NCBI RefSeq assembly: GCF_001637205.1
Contig: NZ_LVJH01000003.1
Location: 1-64,000 of the forward strand
Origin: Paenibacillus glacialis
Lineage (GTDB): Bacteria > Bacillota > Bacilli > Paenibacillales > Paenibacillaceae
DNA: 64,000 nt
Reading direction: 5' to 3'
A model generated the notes under the pieces. The model was not told where the DNA came from, made no database searches, and was given only the letters and a program-made list of their open reading frames with translations. The position numbers and the translations under genes are program-made. Positions 26,661-35,470 of the stretch are shown piece after piece (the first letter of the stretch is position 1; the number at the start of each line of letters is the position of its first letter).

Positions 26661-28403
26661 TCACTCTATATTCTCTACTTCGAATACCGGTATGGACGTC
26701 AACTGATCCTGAATGTAGGTGTCTTCGTACCCTCTGAGCTTGCCAGTCAAGGTAACGTTGCCCTCATAGAAGTTGAAGGTGCCTGTGAGTTTCACGTAGC
26801 TGGTTCCCATCACGGCAAAGGCCTCATTGTATCCTGGTTGAATGATGGTCGTAATGAACCTCACCTTTTCATCAGGGTGCGAGAGGAGGTCTTCCACAGC
26901 AATATCAATGAAATCTCGTTGTACGCCAACAAATTGATAGCTATCTCCAGTACGTTCGTACATGGCTACTTGCCCTGCACCTTCTGCGGTGTCGGGATTG
27001 GTCATCATCAGAATGCCGCTTGAATCTACTTGGAATCCATCTGCATTCAGTTGGAACAGGGTGATCATAGCATTCGATTGTACTTCGACGGCTGTATAAA
27101 GAGCACTTCGTGTTGTAGAATCACCTTTAATAAGGATCACTGGGTGCTCCTTGGTACTAAGTGAATTCTCAATGGAAAGTTCCTGAATTGATCCACCTTG
27201 TTGAAAGTCCGTATTTGTCAGCACTTGTACATTGTTCTCGCTGTCTATTGTTCCGAAATAAATGACATTCTGAGCATCCGTCGCAACCACGTATACTAAT
27301 GCCCCGTAACGTTTATTTCCACTACTTACATGATTGAATACACGTGTGGGGTCACCATTTTGCAGGATACGGATCGGATCATGAATGTTCCATGCGAGCT
27401 TGGCTTCCTTCACTTCGAGGCTCGTATCCTTGTATTCTTTAATTCCGTCGTATATGGCAAAAGCTTTCTCGAACTCGGCCTTAGAGACATTTCTCTTAGC
27501 AGTCTTCATCCAGGTACTTATTTGTTTCTCAATGTAAGTCTTAACAGATGACTTGAAAGATACCGTACGGACAAAGTCCATGTAGCTCTTAGCATGAGTC
27601 GCGAATATAGAATAACTATCTTTCTCAGCGTCATTCTCTAAGAATGTTCTCACGAGTGTTTCGGCCTGATCCGTAATCCACTTCGCTTGAACATTGTTGT
27701 CCTTATACAGTTTGAACATCGCTGCGGATTGATCTAAAAGAGCTTGAAACTCACCATTTGCAGCCATTCGGGCCATTTTGCGGTTATCATAGGTAGTGAA
27801 TTTCACATAGAGTTCAGATCTCTTCTGTTTCCCATCTCCAAAGAATATATCGGGTATGATTAATAAGTTCCATTTGAAAGACTCATCAGCATATTGGTTG
27901 TTATCTAGATTATGCTCCATTTGCTCTATAAAGAGCGTTTTAAATTGTTTGAAATAGCGTGTGAAGTCCTCAGAAATTTCATATTTAGCAGATAACTGGC
28001 GATAATAGGGTTCATAAGGACTCTTTCCCGTCATATAAATACTTCGAACGTCTTGTAAGCTACGATACACCGTCATGAGTTGTTTAAAATCCTGATCAGA
28101 GTAAGCATTCTCAGCTTGGTCATCAATCTCACGAAGTTGTGTATTGATCTTAGTGATCGGTGCCAACTCCTGTAATCGGGAAGAAATCTGCTCTTCCTTA
28201 TAGTGAATTGAATGGTTGCGCTGAGCTTTGTCATACCAGGATTCCGCTTCAATTAAGTCTTTAAGAGCATACAGGCGATCGGCCTCGGTTACCGTAGAAA
28301 TCTTCTGTTGGATGTTATAACCTTTCATACCAATGAGAATCAACATGGCTGCACAACAACATATTAAAATATTTCGCAGGGTTATCATTCTTATTATCGT
28401 CAT
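26661..28403 (-). CDS. Membrane-anchored protein of the vWA/tubulin locus, unknown function
   Basis: 580 aa. One N-terminal hydrophobic helix (about 9-27) without a clear cleavage site suggests a signal anchor. Residues 35-330 are helical with repeat-like spacing (for example EADRLYALKDLIEAESWYDKA, KAEFEKAFAIYDGIKEYKD), recalling TPR-type pairs. Residues 345-580 look beta-rich. No enzymatic motif. It is the last gene of a three-gene leftward group with the zinc-ribbon protein 24 bp upstream. Association with the rightward tubulin operon is inferred from the divergent layout. Confidence 0.68.
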   Translation of the reverse strand: MTIIRMITLRNILICCCAAMLILIGMKGYNIQQKISTVTEADRLYALKDLIEAESWYDKAQRNHSIHYKEEQISSRLQELAPITKINTQLREIDDQAENAYSDQDFKQLMTVYRSLQDVRSIYMTGKSPYEPYYRQLSAKYEISEDFTRYFKQFKTLFIEQMEHNLDNNQYADESFKWNLLIIPDIFFGDGKQKRSELYVKFTTYDNRKMARMAANGEFQALLDQSAAMFKLYKDNNVQAKWITDQAETLVRTFLENDAEKDSYSIFATHAKSYMDFVRTVSFKSSVKTYIEKQISTWMKTAKRNVSKAEFEKAFAIYDGIKEYKDTSLEVKEAKLAWNIHDPIRILQNGDPTRVFNHVSSGNKRYGALVYVVATDAQNVIYFGTIDSENNVQVLTNTDFQQGGSIQELSIENSLSTKEHPVILIKGDSTTRSALYTAVEVQSNAMITLFQLNADGFQVDSSGILMMTNPDTAEGAGQVAMYERTGDSYQFVGVQRDFIDIAVEDLLSHPDEKVRFITTIIQPGYNEAFAVMGTSYVKLTGTFNFYEGNVTLTGKLRGYEDTYIQDQLTSIPVFEVENIE

Positions 28404-28427
28404 AGTCTTATAGCCTCTTTAACTTTC

Positions 28428-29363
28428 TTATTGAAAATCGGAATCCCATTCATATTGCTCACGACGAATGATAGCCACTTCTTCCGCTAAATTGCCCCAA
28501 TAGGCATCTGGATGCTGTTGAATCATTCTATATAATCGCAAGAAGCGGTCTTTGGGAATGTTGCGTGCATAACGTCGGATGAACTCTGGGTAAGCCTCCA
28601 CATACTTCTTCAATCGAATAGCTGCGGCGGCCACACTCGACAGAATTTCAATTCCATGCTCCATTTCTAGTATATGAGCTTCATAGGCCAGAATATAACG
28701 GATTGAGCTGTTCTTGATGAGTTCACGCTGAACCTTAGCAACTTCACCGATGTAGGCTGCTAGATCCGTATCGAAGCTGTCAATAAGCAGAGGTTCTATT
28801 GCTAAATCCATATCTTTACGCAGTACAAAAGATTGAAGAAGTACCACCTGTTGTAGACGGATTTTGTCATTCTGAACAAGTGTGGCGATCTCTCGCAGCA
28901 TTTCATATGTAAGGAGCTCGTCGTCCTTCAATGCAGCTACGGCAAGTTTTCGATTGCGCTTGATGTCTTCGATGATTCGTGGCTGTTCTTGTTCGAATAG
29001 AGTCTCCATTTCTAAGGGAACTTCAAAAGGGAGCATTTTTCTTTGAACGAACCACAGTAATGCGATAAGTAAGATGGCAGCTGCGGCGCTAAGAATCATT
29101 TGTAGGAAGGTCTGACCGAAATAAATTGCAACTAAGCCAATGAATAATGCAATTAGTCGTTCATTTAGCATCGTGCGTTTAACTTTAGAGGTTACACGTT
29201 GACGAACAGGAACAAGTGTAGACTTACCACATTGGCTACATTCATCTTCCCAAAGTACAGTGAATTGCTGGCAATGACGGCATACCCTCAACTTTTCATA
29301 GGCATAACGCGTCTTATTATAGGGTTTAAAAGTAACAGCTCTTTTTTTAGTCATGGCGTTCAC
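28428..29363 (-). CDS. Zinc-ribbon membrane protein of the vWA/tubulin locus
   Basis: 311 aa. A four-cysteine knuckle, CRHCQQF...CSQCGKS (about residues 27-45), is followed by a long hydrophobic stretch with two membrane helices (about 69-112) and then a cytoplasmic helical domain of 190 residues ending EEVAIIRREQYEWDSD. The function is unknown. Its ATG lies inside the end of the 50-aa gene (17-bp overlap), implying coupled translation. Confidence 0.68.
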   Translation of the reverse strand: MNAMTKKRAVTFKPYNKTRYAYEKLRVCRHCQQFTVLWEDECSQCGKSTLVPVRQRVTSKVKRTMLNERLIALFIGLVAIYFGQTFLQMILSAAAAILLIALLWFVQRKMLPFEVPLEMETLFEQEQPRIIEDIKRNRKLAVAALKDDELLTYEMLREIATLVQNDKIRLQQVVLLQSFVLRKDMDLAIEPLLIDSFDTDLAAYIGEVAKVQRELIKNSSIRYILAYEAHILEMEHGIEILSSVAAAAIRLKKYVEAYPEFIRRYARNIPKDRFLRLYRMIQQHPDAYWGNLAEEVAIIRREQYEWDSDFQ

Positions 29364-29499
29364 TCTTTGGATTGATTAGGGATAACAGTGTAAGATCAAG
29401 GTCATCGGAAGAAGGGGTGTACTTACGGTGTTTCATATAAACAGCCGATTTGACAGCAACAAAAAGAATCAAAATTCCTAAACAAACGTATGTAATCAT
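29347..29499 (-). CDS. 50-aa single-helix membrane protein
   Basis: Start at ATG 29499, which has AAGAAAGGA at good spacing. MITYVCLGILILFVAVKSAV is a single membrane helix, followed by a basic, then acidic, cytoplasmic tail. It is the first gene of the leftward arm and overlaps the zinc-ribbon gene. Single-helix proteins of this kind often act as assembly or regulatory subunits, but no function is known. Confidence 0.65.
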   Translation of the reverse strand: MITYVCLGILILFVAVKSAVYMKHRKYTPSSDDLDLTLLSLINPKSERHD

Positions 29500-29607
29500 A
29501 TCAGATTCCTTTCTTGGTTGAATAAGAGGCATTTTTCATTGATACATTGAAGTTTTAAAGGTTTAATTATATCATAATGTCATACTAATGGTAGAATTTA
29601 GCTTATG

Positions 29608-29699
29608 TACATAGATTGAACCAAAGACGAAACCCCAATTCATGATCTACTTTTGAAATGATTGAATTGGTGAGTGCAAACTTTAGTTCAATCTATGTA
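29608..29699. repeat. 92-bp bulged palindrome between the divergent arms
   Basis: TACATAGATTGAAC (29608-29621) pairs perfectly with 29686-29699. CCAATTCA (29635-29642) pairs with TGAATTGG (29663-29670) inside it. It fills much of the 307-bp gap 29533-29839. The rest of the gap holds no gene I can see. It could be a bidirectional regulatory site, a cruciform, or a small mobile palindrome. Confidence 0.7.
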
Positions 29700-29839
29700 G
29701 GGACATCATCCATTAGCGTATTGGATATTATTTTAATATATCTTAAGGATTTACTAAGAGGATCTTAAGACTTTTCACCTAGAGTGGAATAGATGAGCCT
29801 TCACATTCGTAATTCATCTCATAATAAAGGGGTACAACT

Positions 29840-31642
29840 ATGCTTCGAAGAAACCAACTCACACTCCGTATACTGGTGGTTATATCATTATTGTTACTTC
29901 CATGTTCTTACGTATTCAGCATACAGGAAGTCGCAGCTGCACAACAGTCTTCACAGATTGATGCCATGTTAGTCGTGGATGCAAGTAATTCCATGAAGAA
30001 AAGCGATCCTAATAAGATCGGTAACGAAGCGATGAAAATGTTCATTGATATGTTATCTGTCAAAGGAGACAAGGTCGGAATCATCTCGTATACGGACCAG
30101 ATCCAGCGAGAGAAAGCACTGCTTGAGATTCAATCAGCTGCGGATAAGGAAGATTTGAAGAAGTTCATTGATCAGCTAGATCGGGGACCATATACCGATA
30201 GCGCTGTAGGGATAAGGGAAGCTGTAAAGGTATTGGAACAGGGATCTGATCCCACGCACGAACCGATGATCGTGTTGTTAGCTGATGGAAATAATGATCT
30301 GAATGAGGCGACGGGTCGAACAGAAAAGGAATCAGCACAAGAGCTAGATCAAGCCATCGCGGATGCGAATAAAAAAGGTATTCCGGTATATACCATTGGA
30401 CTGAATGCGGACGGGAAATTAAATAAAGATGCATTAGCCGAGATTTCTCAGAAAACGGGTGGTAAAGCATTCTCGACAAATACAGCCGATGATCTGCCAC
30501 AAATATTAAGTGAAATATTCGCGAGTCATCTGAAACTTAAGATTGTACCTATCCAGTCTATGACTGGGAATGGAAGCTTCCAAGAGGTTACGATTAATGT
30601 ACCTAACGCAAATGTGCTGGAAGCCAACATCTCTATCATGTCAGCTCAGCCAGTAGAGGTCAAATTAACGGACCCATCAGGCGCAAGCAAGTCCATTCCT
30701 GCAAAAGATATTCTTTACTCCAAATCTAAAAGCTACTCTTTACTAAAGCTGATAACCCCAACCAAGGGGGACTGGAAGCTTCAAGTGAAAGGTGTAGCCA
30801 AGGATAAGATCGATATTAATCTAGTGTTTAACTATGATATAGAACTTACGATGGATCCTCTTCCAAGTAGTACGTATAAGAAGGGTGACAAGATCGATAT
30901 TGTCTCTTATTTAACAAGTAATGGACAAAAGTTACAAAATAGTACACTTTATCAGAACATGAATGCTAAGCTAGTTGTGAAAGATTTGGATAGTGGCGAT
31001 ACGAAAGAAGTACCACTCTCTAATCCAGGTGATCGCTTCACAGGTACCTATAAGGTCGCTGATAAACATGATTATGAGCTCACAGTTATAGCAGAGGATA
31101 GCAGTCTTTATCGGGAGACTGATGTCGTGAAGATTAGTGCCAAGCCCGGTGGAGCCAGTGCAAATCCAACGCCAAGTAAGCCAACAACACCCGTAACGGA
31201 TGAGAAGAAGGAGTCCTTCCCTGTTCTACTGGTAGTGGGTGGTGTGATCGCATTTGCTGCGGTCCTTGCAGCAGCATACTTCATTTTATCGGCATATAAA
31301 AAGGCTAATAAAGGCTTCGTCGGACAGATGGTCATTGAAATTCGAGATGAGAATACGGGCGAGAAGACGTATCCACAATATAAGAAGTTGAATGGATTTA
31401 AAGGCAAGATCACCCTTCATCAGCTATTACAACTGGCACCTGAACTGAAGGAAACGGAGAAGATCCTCTTCGTACCGAGTAAGAATGACCGAATCATGAT
31501 AAAGAATGGGTCAACGGTGAATATCGAGAAGTCAGGGCGCGTCATTGATGCTAGCAACGGATTCGAAATAAAAGGCGAAGATCGTATCACGCTTTCCTTA
31601 CAAAGTGTAGATAAGACGATCATGTTAGAGTACCTAGTGTGA
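29840..31642 (+). CDS. Exported vWA-domain membrane protein
   Basis: 600 aa. Signal peptide to about residue 34. A von Willebrand A domain follows with an intact MIDAS: DASNSM (44-49), the T of YTDSAVG and the D of ADGNND. Residues 215-440 look like beta-sandwich domains. A Pro/Thr linker precedes one membrane helix (about 460-485), leaving a cytoplasmic C-terminal domain of about 115 residues. So a metal-binding adhesion domain outside the cell is tied to a cytoplasmic segment. It is the first gene of the rightward arm; a repeat-rich 436-bp gap separates it from the tubulin-like gene. Confidence 0.85.
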   Translation: MLRRNQLTLRILVVISLLLLPCSYVFSIQEVAAAQQSSQIDAMLVVDASNSMKKSDPNKIGNEAMKMFIDMLSVKGDKVGIISYTDQIQREKALLEIQSAADKEDLKKFIDQLDRGPYTDSAVGIREAVKVLEQGSDPTHEPMIVLLADGNNDLNEATGRTEKESAQELDQAIADANKKGIPVYTIGLNADGKLNKDALAEISQKTGGKAFSTNTADDLPQILSEIFASHLKLKIVPIQSMTGNGSFQEVTINVPNANVLEANISIMSAQPVEVKLTDPSGASKSIPAKDILYSKSKSYSLLKLITPTKGDWKLQVKGVAKDKIDINLVFNYDIELTMDPLPSSTYKKGDKIDIVSYLTSNGQKLQNSTLYQNMNAKLVVKDLDSGDTKEVPLSNPGDRFTGTYKVADKHDYELTVIAEDSSLYRETDVVKISAKPGGASANPTPSKPTTPVTDEKKESFPVLLVVGGVIAFAAVLAAAYFILSAYKKANKGFVGQMVIEIRDENTGEKTYPQYKKLNGFKGKITLHQLLQLAPELKETEKILFVPSKNDRIMIKNGSTVNIEKSGRVIDASNGFEIKGEDRITLSLQSVDKTIMLEYLV

Positions 31643-31689
31643 ATATAGGCTAAAACTGTTTAATAGAGCTACGAACAGTAGGCTTGCGC

Positions 31690-31833
31690 ATGACCGCTAC
31701 GATAGCGGATTGTCCTTCCGATCGCTGTTGCCCTCCGATTTCCTGATTATATACCGCCTACAGCGGTAGAAATCAGAGGGCAAAGGCGAACGCTATCGCT
31801 TCTTCACGACAATTCCGCCATCTTCGCTGCTTC
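31690..31833 (-). repeat. Large imperfect palindromic repeat, copy A
   Basis: About 144 bp that match, as reverse complement, 40143-40325. Shared blocks include CAGCGAAG, CGGAATTGT, AGCG(A/G)TAGCG, CTACCGCT, ATAATCAGGAAATC and GGCAACAGCGATCG, then CAATCCG and CGTAGCGGT. The two halves of each copy are themselves related in inverted form, so the repeat can fold on itself. It lies just before the 39-bp hairpin leader of the tubulin-like gene. Confidence 0.8.
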
Positions 31834-31910
31834 TGCGCGATCCAGTGTTTTCTGCAAGTATTAAAAGGTTTTGAGCCTAGATATAGTAAGTTTTTAGCAT
31901 AAAAATAAAG

Positions 31911-32070
31911 AATGCTTACGAAGCCGAGTGCTGCTTCGTGAAATCAAGATAATGCTTACGAAGTTAGCTTTACTTTGTAAAGCTAAGATAATGCTTACGA
32001 AGTTAGCTTTACTTCGTAAAACTAAGATAATGCTTACGAAGCTAGTTTTACTTCGTAAAACTTTTAGGAG
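31911..32070 (+). repeat. Four tandem 39-40-bp hairpin repeats leading into the tubulin-like gene
   Basis: Units start at 31911, 31951, 31990 and 32029 with AATGCTTACGAAG. Each contains the inverted pair TTACGAAG...CTTCGTAA, with compensating changes in one copy (TTTGTAA). The last unit runs directly into TTTTAGGAGG, the tubulin gene's ribosome binding site. A fifth copy precedes the GTPase gene at 40363. Probably a cis-regulatory RNA or operator array. Confidence 0.85.
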
Positions 32071-32078
32071 GAACAACA

Positions 32079-35000
32079 ATGAAACCAGTAGTTAGAGAAC
32101 ATATTCAACAATTAGATGTTTCATTAGGCGGAGGGATTGTTAGCGATAAGATTCGCGTAGATACGATAGATAATCCGATCCTTATTATTGGACTTGGGGG
32201 TACGGGGATTGATGCGTTACTACGGCTGAAATATCAGATTAATCGCAGATTTAAGCTACCAGAAGATCCGTTGTCCAAGAAGAAACGTGATAAACCGGAT
32301 AATGTGGAGTTTCTAGCTTTTGAGACGAATGAACAGGACCGTGGTAAGAAGTACAAAGGTGTAGGACTCGATCCTATCAATGAATTTGTATTGCTCTCCA
32401 ACGCGGAGATCGGTGGACTGCTACAGAATCGTAGTGTGCTTGAACCGTATATTACCGATTGGTTATCACCTGAGATGAGTATTACGGATGGGATGAATGG
32501 GGCTGCTGGGGTTCGCCAAGCAGGTCGATTACTGTTATTCACGAAGATCAATCAAGTCGTACAGGCCATCGACAAGAAGATTAAGACGTTGTCTGTCGGC
32601 ACCAACAAGAAACTTATGGTGTTCATGCTTACGGGATTAGCTGGGGGTACAGGAAGCGGTTGTTTCTTGGATATCGCGTACATTGTACGAGGTATTATTG
32701 AGCGCGACCATGGTTCGGCGGGGGTTGACCGTGTGAACACACTCGGGTATTTGTTTACACCGGATATTAACTTATCCAACAAGAGCCTGAGTGAACATAC
32801 GCGTGAATATATTAAGAAAAATGGTTATGCCGCACTTAAAGAACTTGATTATTGGATGAATGTAGATAGTCGAGGTGAACGATTCCAACAACGGTATGGG
32901 AATATTTTGACGGTAAACTCACCACTTCCACCGTTTAACCTATGTCATCTGATCTCGGCAACGAATACCGAAGGCAAGTTACTGGAGAATGCCTACGACT
33001 ACTGTATGAACGTAACAGCTGAGAACATTACGAACTTCATGGCCAGTGAAGAGAAAGCTTCAGGCGAAGAATTCGCTATTCATGACTATATAAGCAATAT
33101 TAGTACGAATATCGCACAGATGAACAAGATGTATCCAGCTAACTATGATTATAATATTATCGGTGCTTCATCCGCTGTGTTACCGATTGAAGAGATGACG
33201 ACGTACTTGGCATTCCGGTTATTTGGCAAAATGGAGAAGATGTTCGAGAAGGCTCCAAGTCAGGATGAAGTCGAGACCTTTGCCCGTAAGCTGGGGATTG
33301 ATCTAGACACAATGGTGAAGACCTTTGAATCTCGTGTGCCAGAGCCACTACCAGGATTTGAGAATAGTGAGCGTTTAAGCTATAGCAATGTGGTGAAGAA
33401 TCAGGTTATTAGTATGGATACGGAGCTTGAACAGAATTTCTTGGCACGTGCTCGAGAAGAGTACATTAAAGCGAAGAAGCAGTTGCCAGGTGAGATTGTA
33501 GGACAGTTCACGGAGCAGATCCGTCGTATATTCCTTCATCCTGAACAAGGACCATTCTTTGTATCACGCCTTATTTATACAGAAAAAGGATTCAGTTTGC
33601 TCAAAATGCTACTCTCCTATATCGAGACACTTCGTGAGAACTTACACCGTATCCCACGCGATATTGAAGCAGCAAGAGAGCAAGCTAATGAGAGACTTGG
33701 AGATGCCAAGAGCGCATTCGTCTCTAAAGATAAGAAGAAGAACATTTATATCGAAGCTAAGATTAATGAATACTGGCTGCAAGCTGATGTGGAACGTACA
33801 GAGCAGATGATTGAGTTCTATGAAGATCTTCATGAACTCTTGAACAATGAGAATACACGCATTTATAACGTATATACAGAAATTTTGAACGCATTGAATG
33901 CTATTTTTGAGAAGAATGGTGAAATCCTGATTGAGGGTGACGAACAGTCTGATCATAAAGGTAATAAAACATACTATTGGAATCTTGTGAGTGTGCCAGA
34001 CATTTCGAAAGTCATTGGAAAAATGATGGAAAGTAAGGACGTGGATGATCTCATTCGTGACTTTACACTCGAACTTCTGAATCATTCGAATCAATGGGTG
34101 AGGGAACAAGAAGTAGATATTGTAAGCTCTATTTCAGAATTCCTTGGAGATAAATTCGGCGATTTGATCACGCAGTCGATGGAAGACTTCTTGATCATGA
34201 AATTCGGCCATGAAGAATCTATCGAGAAATTTGTTGAACGTAATATCGCAAGTAAGCTAGATGAGGAAGCCGTACCTGTATTCCATTTAAGTAATAGTTC
34301 TGGCAACTTATATTTCCCTTCTTGGGGATTTGTGTCCGTCCCTGTTGGGGCGCCGAGCATTCTCAAAGGAATTCGTAACTATCAGGACAATTCCGTTGGG
34401 AAGTCCCATTTCACTATAAAAGAGAGTCAAGTGAAGAACCGTATTTTCTGGTTGAATACAAAGAATGGTGTGCCGTTGTTCGTCTACACGCCACTTAAAG
34501 TCTATGAAGAAAGTTATGAACGAACCATTCTAGATAAAGAGGGTATCGGGCGCCACTTGGTACAGACAGACAAAGCGAACTGGACGTATCTACCTTCGCC
34601 AATTCCAGAGAGATCTTGGGGCGAGACGTATATGAACACACGTGTTCAGTCCTATAATGCTCGTGTTCGTAATGAATTCGTTAAGGCATTGTCTTTGAAG
34701 GTTATCATGGAGAAAGACATCGATCAGAATACAAGTAACCGATTTACTGTTGTGATGACGCAGCCTTTCAGTCTGGCCGAATACCTTCGTGGATACGATC
34801 TACAGTTGGATTCACCTAAGCCGAATCTTGGAGAAGTGAAGCGTGCGTTGAACGAGTTGAAACGCCTTCTGTCACAGGGACTTGAGAAAGTATCTAACAA
34901 GGATATCTTCGGTAGTATTTCTGAAGACATGGCCAAAGAGAACTTGATTCGCTCACCTGAATTAATTACACGTGTTCGAGAAGAATTAGCTAAGTACGAT

Positions 35001-35468
35001 AAAATTAGTGCCAAAGCTACTGAATTCGAACTATTGCTCGACCAGCACCAAGTCGAAGAGAAATGGTTTGATCAATTTATTGAAGCGCTATACACGGAGA
35101 CGATTACGAAAAAAGGTGCGCTCTATGTCTATGATCGCGACCCTGAGGAAGAATCGTGGGAACCTTTCGCTAACCTGATGAAGAGTCAGAATTATGTGGA
35201 GTTCGAGGTGTTCGGGCATTTCCTTGGACTAGAGGAGAAGAGTAAGAGCACATTGCTACGTAAATCAGCACGTCGTGGTACGGAACTAACAGCATCAGAA
35301 GACATCACATCACTAGTAGCGAAGCTAGATGAGTTGTATGAAACGTTTCTGAATGGTCGAGATCAATTGGAATATGAGAAGATTGAACTGGCGAATGGAG
35401 AAGAAACGTATCAATTCTACAAGCAGATGTTGTCTAAATTAAACGATATTCGTAGAAAGTTGAAATAA
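32079..35468 (+). CDS. Giant tubulin/FtsZ-superfamily protein (Tubulin_2-like)
   Basis: 1129 aa. The nucleotide-binding half shows LIIGLGGTGIDALLRL (about 34-50) and the tubulin signature GLAGGTGSGCFLD (about 187-199), equivalent to the GGGTGSG loop of FtsZ/tubulin. It therefore should bind GTP. Typical FtsZ or TubZ is 350-480 aa; the extra 600 residues are largely helical, with coiled-coil stretches (about 560-640 and 900-960). It probably assembles in the cytoplasm and is anchored by its membrane partners. The 840-aa protein gene begins 2 bp after its stop. AGGAGG precedes the ATG. Polymerisation is inferred, not seen. Confidence 0.85.
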   Translation: MKPVVREHIQQLDVSLGGGIVSDKIRVDTIDNPILIIGLGGTGIDALLRLKYQINRRFKLPEDPLSKKKRDKPDNVEFLAFETNEQDRGKKYKGVGLDPINEFVLLSNAEIGGLLQNRSVLEPYITDWLSPEMSITDGMNGAAGVRQAGRLLLFTKINQVVQAIDKKIKTLSVGTNKKLMVFMLTGLAGGTGSGCFLDIAYIVRGIIERDHGSAGVDRVNTLGYLFTPDINLSNKSLSEHTREYIKKNGYAALKELDYWMNVDSRGERFQQRYGNILTVNSPLPPFNLCHLISATNTEGKLLENAYDYCMNVTAENITNFMASEEKASGEEFAIHDYISNISTNIAQMNKMYPANYDYNIIGASSAVLPIEEMTTYLAFRLFGKMEKMFEKAPSQDEVETFARKLGIDLDTMVKTFESRVPEPLPGFENSERLSYSNVVKNQVISMDTELEQNFLARAREEYIKAKKQLPGEIVGQFTEQIRRIFLHPEQGPFFVSRLIYTEKGFSLLKMLLSYIETLRENLHRIPRDIEAAREQANERLGDAKSAFVSKDKKKNIYIEAKINEYWLQADVERTEQMIEFYEDLHELLNNENTRIYNVYTEILNALNAIFEKNGEILIEGDEQSDHKGNKTYYWNLVSVPDISKVIGKMMESKDVDDLIRDFTLELLNHSNQWVREQEVDIVSSISEFLGDKFGDLITQSMEDFLIMKFGHEESIEKFVERNIASKLDEEAVPVFHLSNSSGNLYFPSWGFVSVPVGAPSILKGIRNYQDNSVGKSHFTIKESQVKNRIFWLNTKNGVPLFVYTPLKVYEESYERTILDKEGIGRHLVQTDKANWTYLPSPIPERSWGETYMNTRVQSYNARVRNEFVKALSLKVIMEKDIDQNTSNRFTVVMTQPFSLAEYLRGYDLQLDSPKPNLGEVKRALNELKRLLSQGLEKVSNKDIFGSISEDMAKENLIRSPELITRVREELAKYDKISAKATEFELLLDQHQVEEKWFDQFIEALYTETITKKGALYVYDRDPEEESWEPFANLMKSQNYVEFEVFGHFLGLEEKSKSTLLRKSARRGTELTASEDITSLVAKLDELYETFLNGRDQLEYEKIELANGEETYQFYKQMLSKLNDIRRKLK

Positions 35469-35470
35469 TC

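Noticed and set aside
31911..32070. Short CRISPR array
   Set aside because: Units are contiguous, with no unique spacers and no cas genes, and a copy occurs alone before another gene.
31894..32079. 61-codon minus-strand frame of repeated residues over the hairpin leader
   Set aside because: The 39-bp repeat length is a multiple of three, which keeps frames open by chance; no minus-strand start signal is present.
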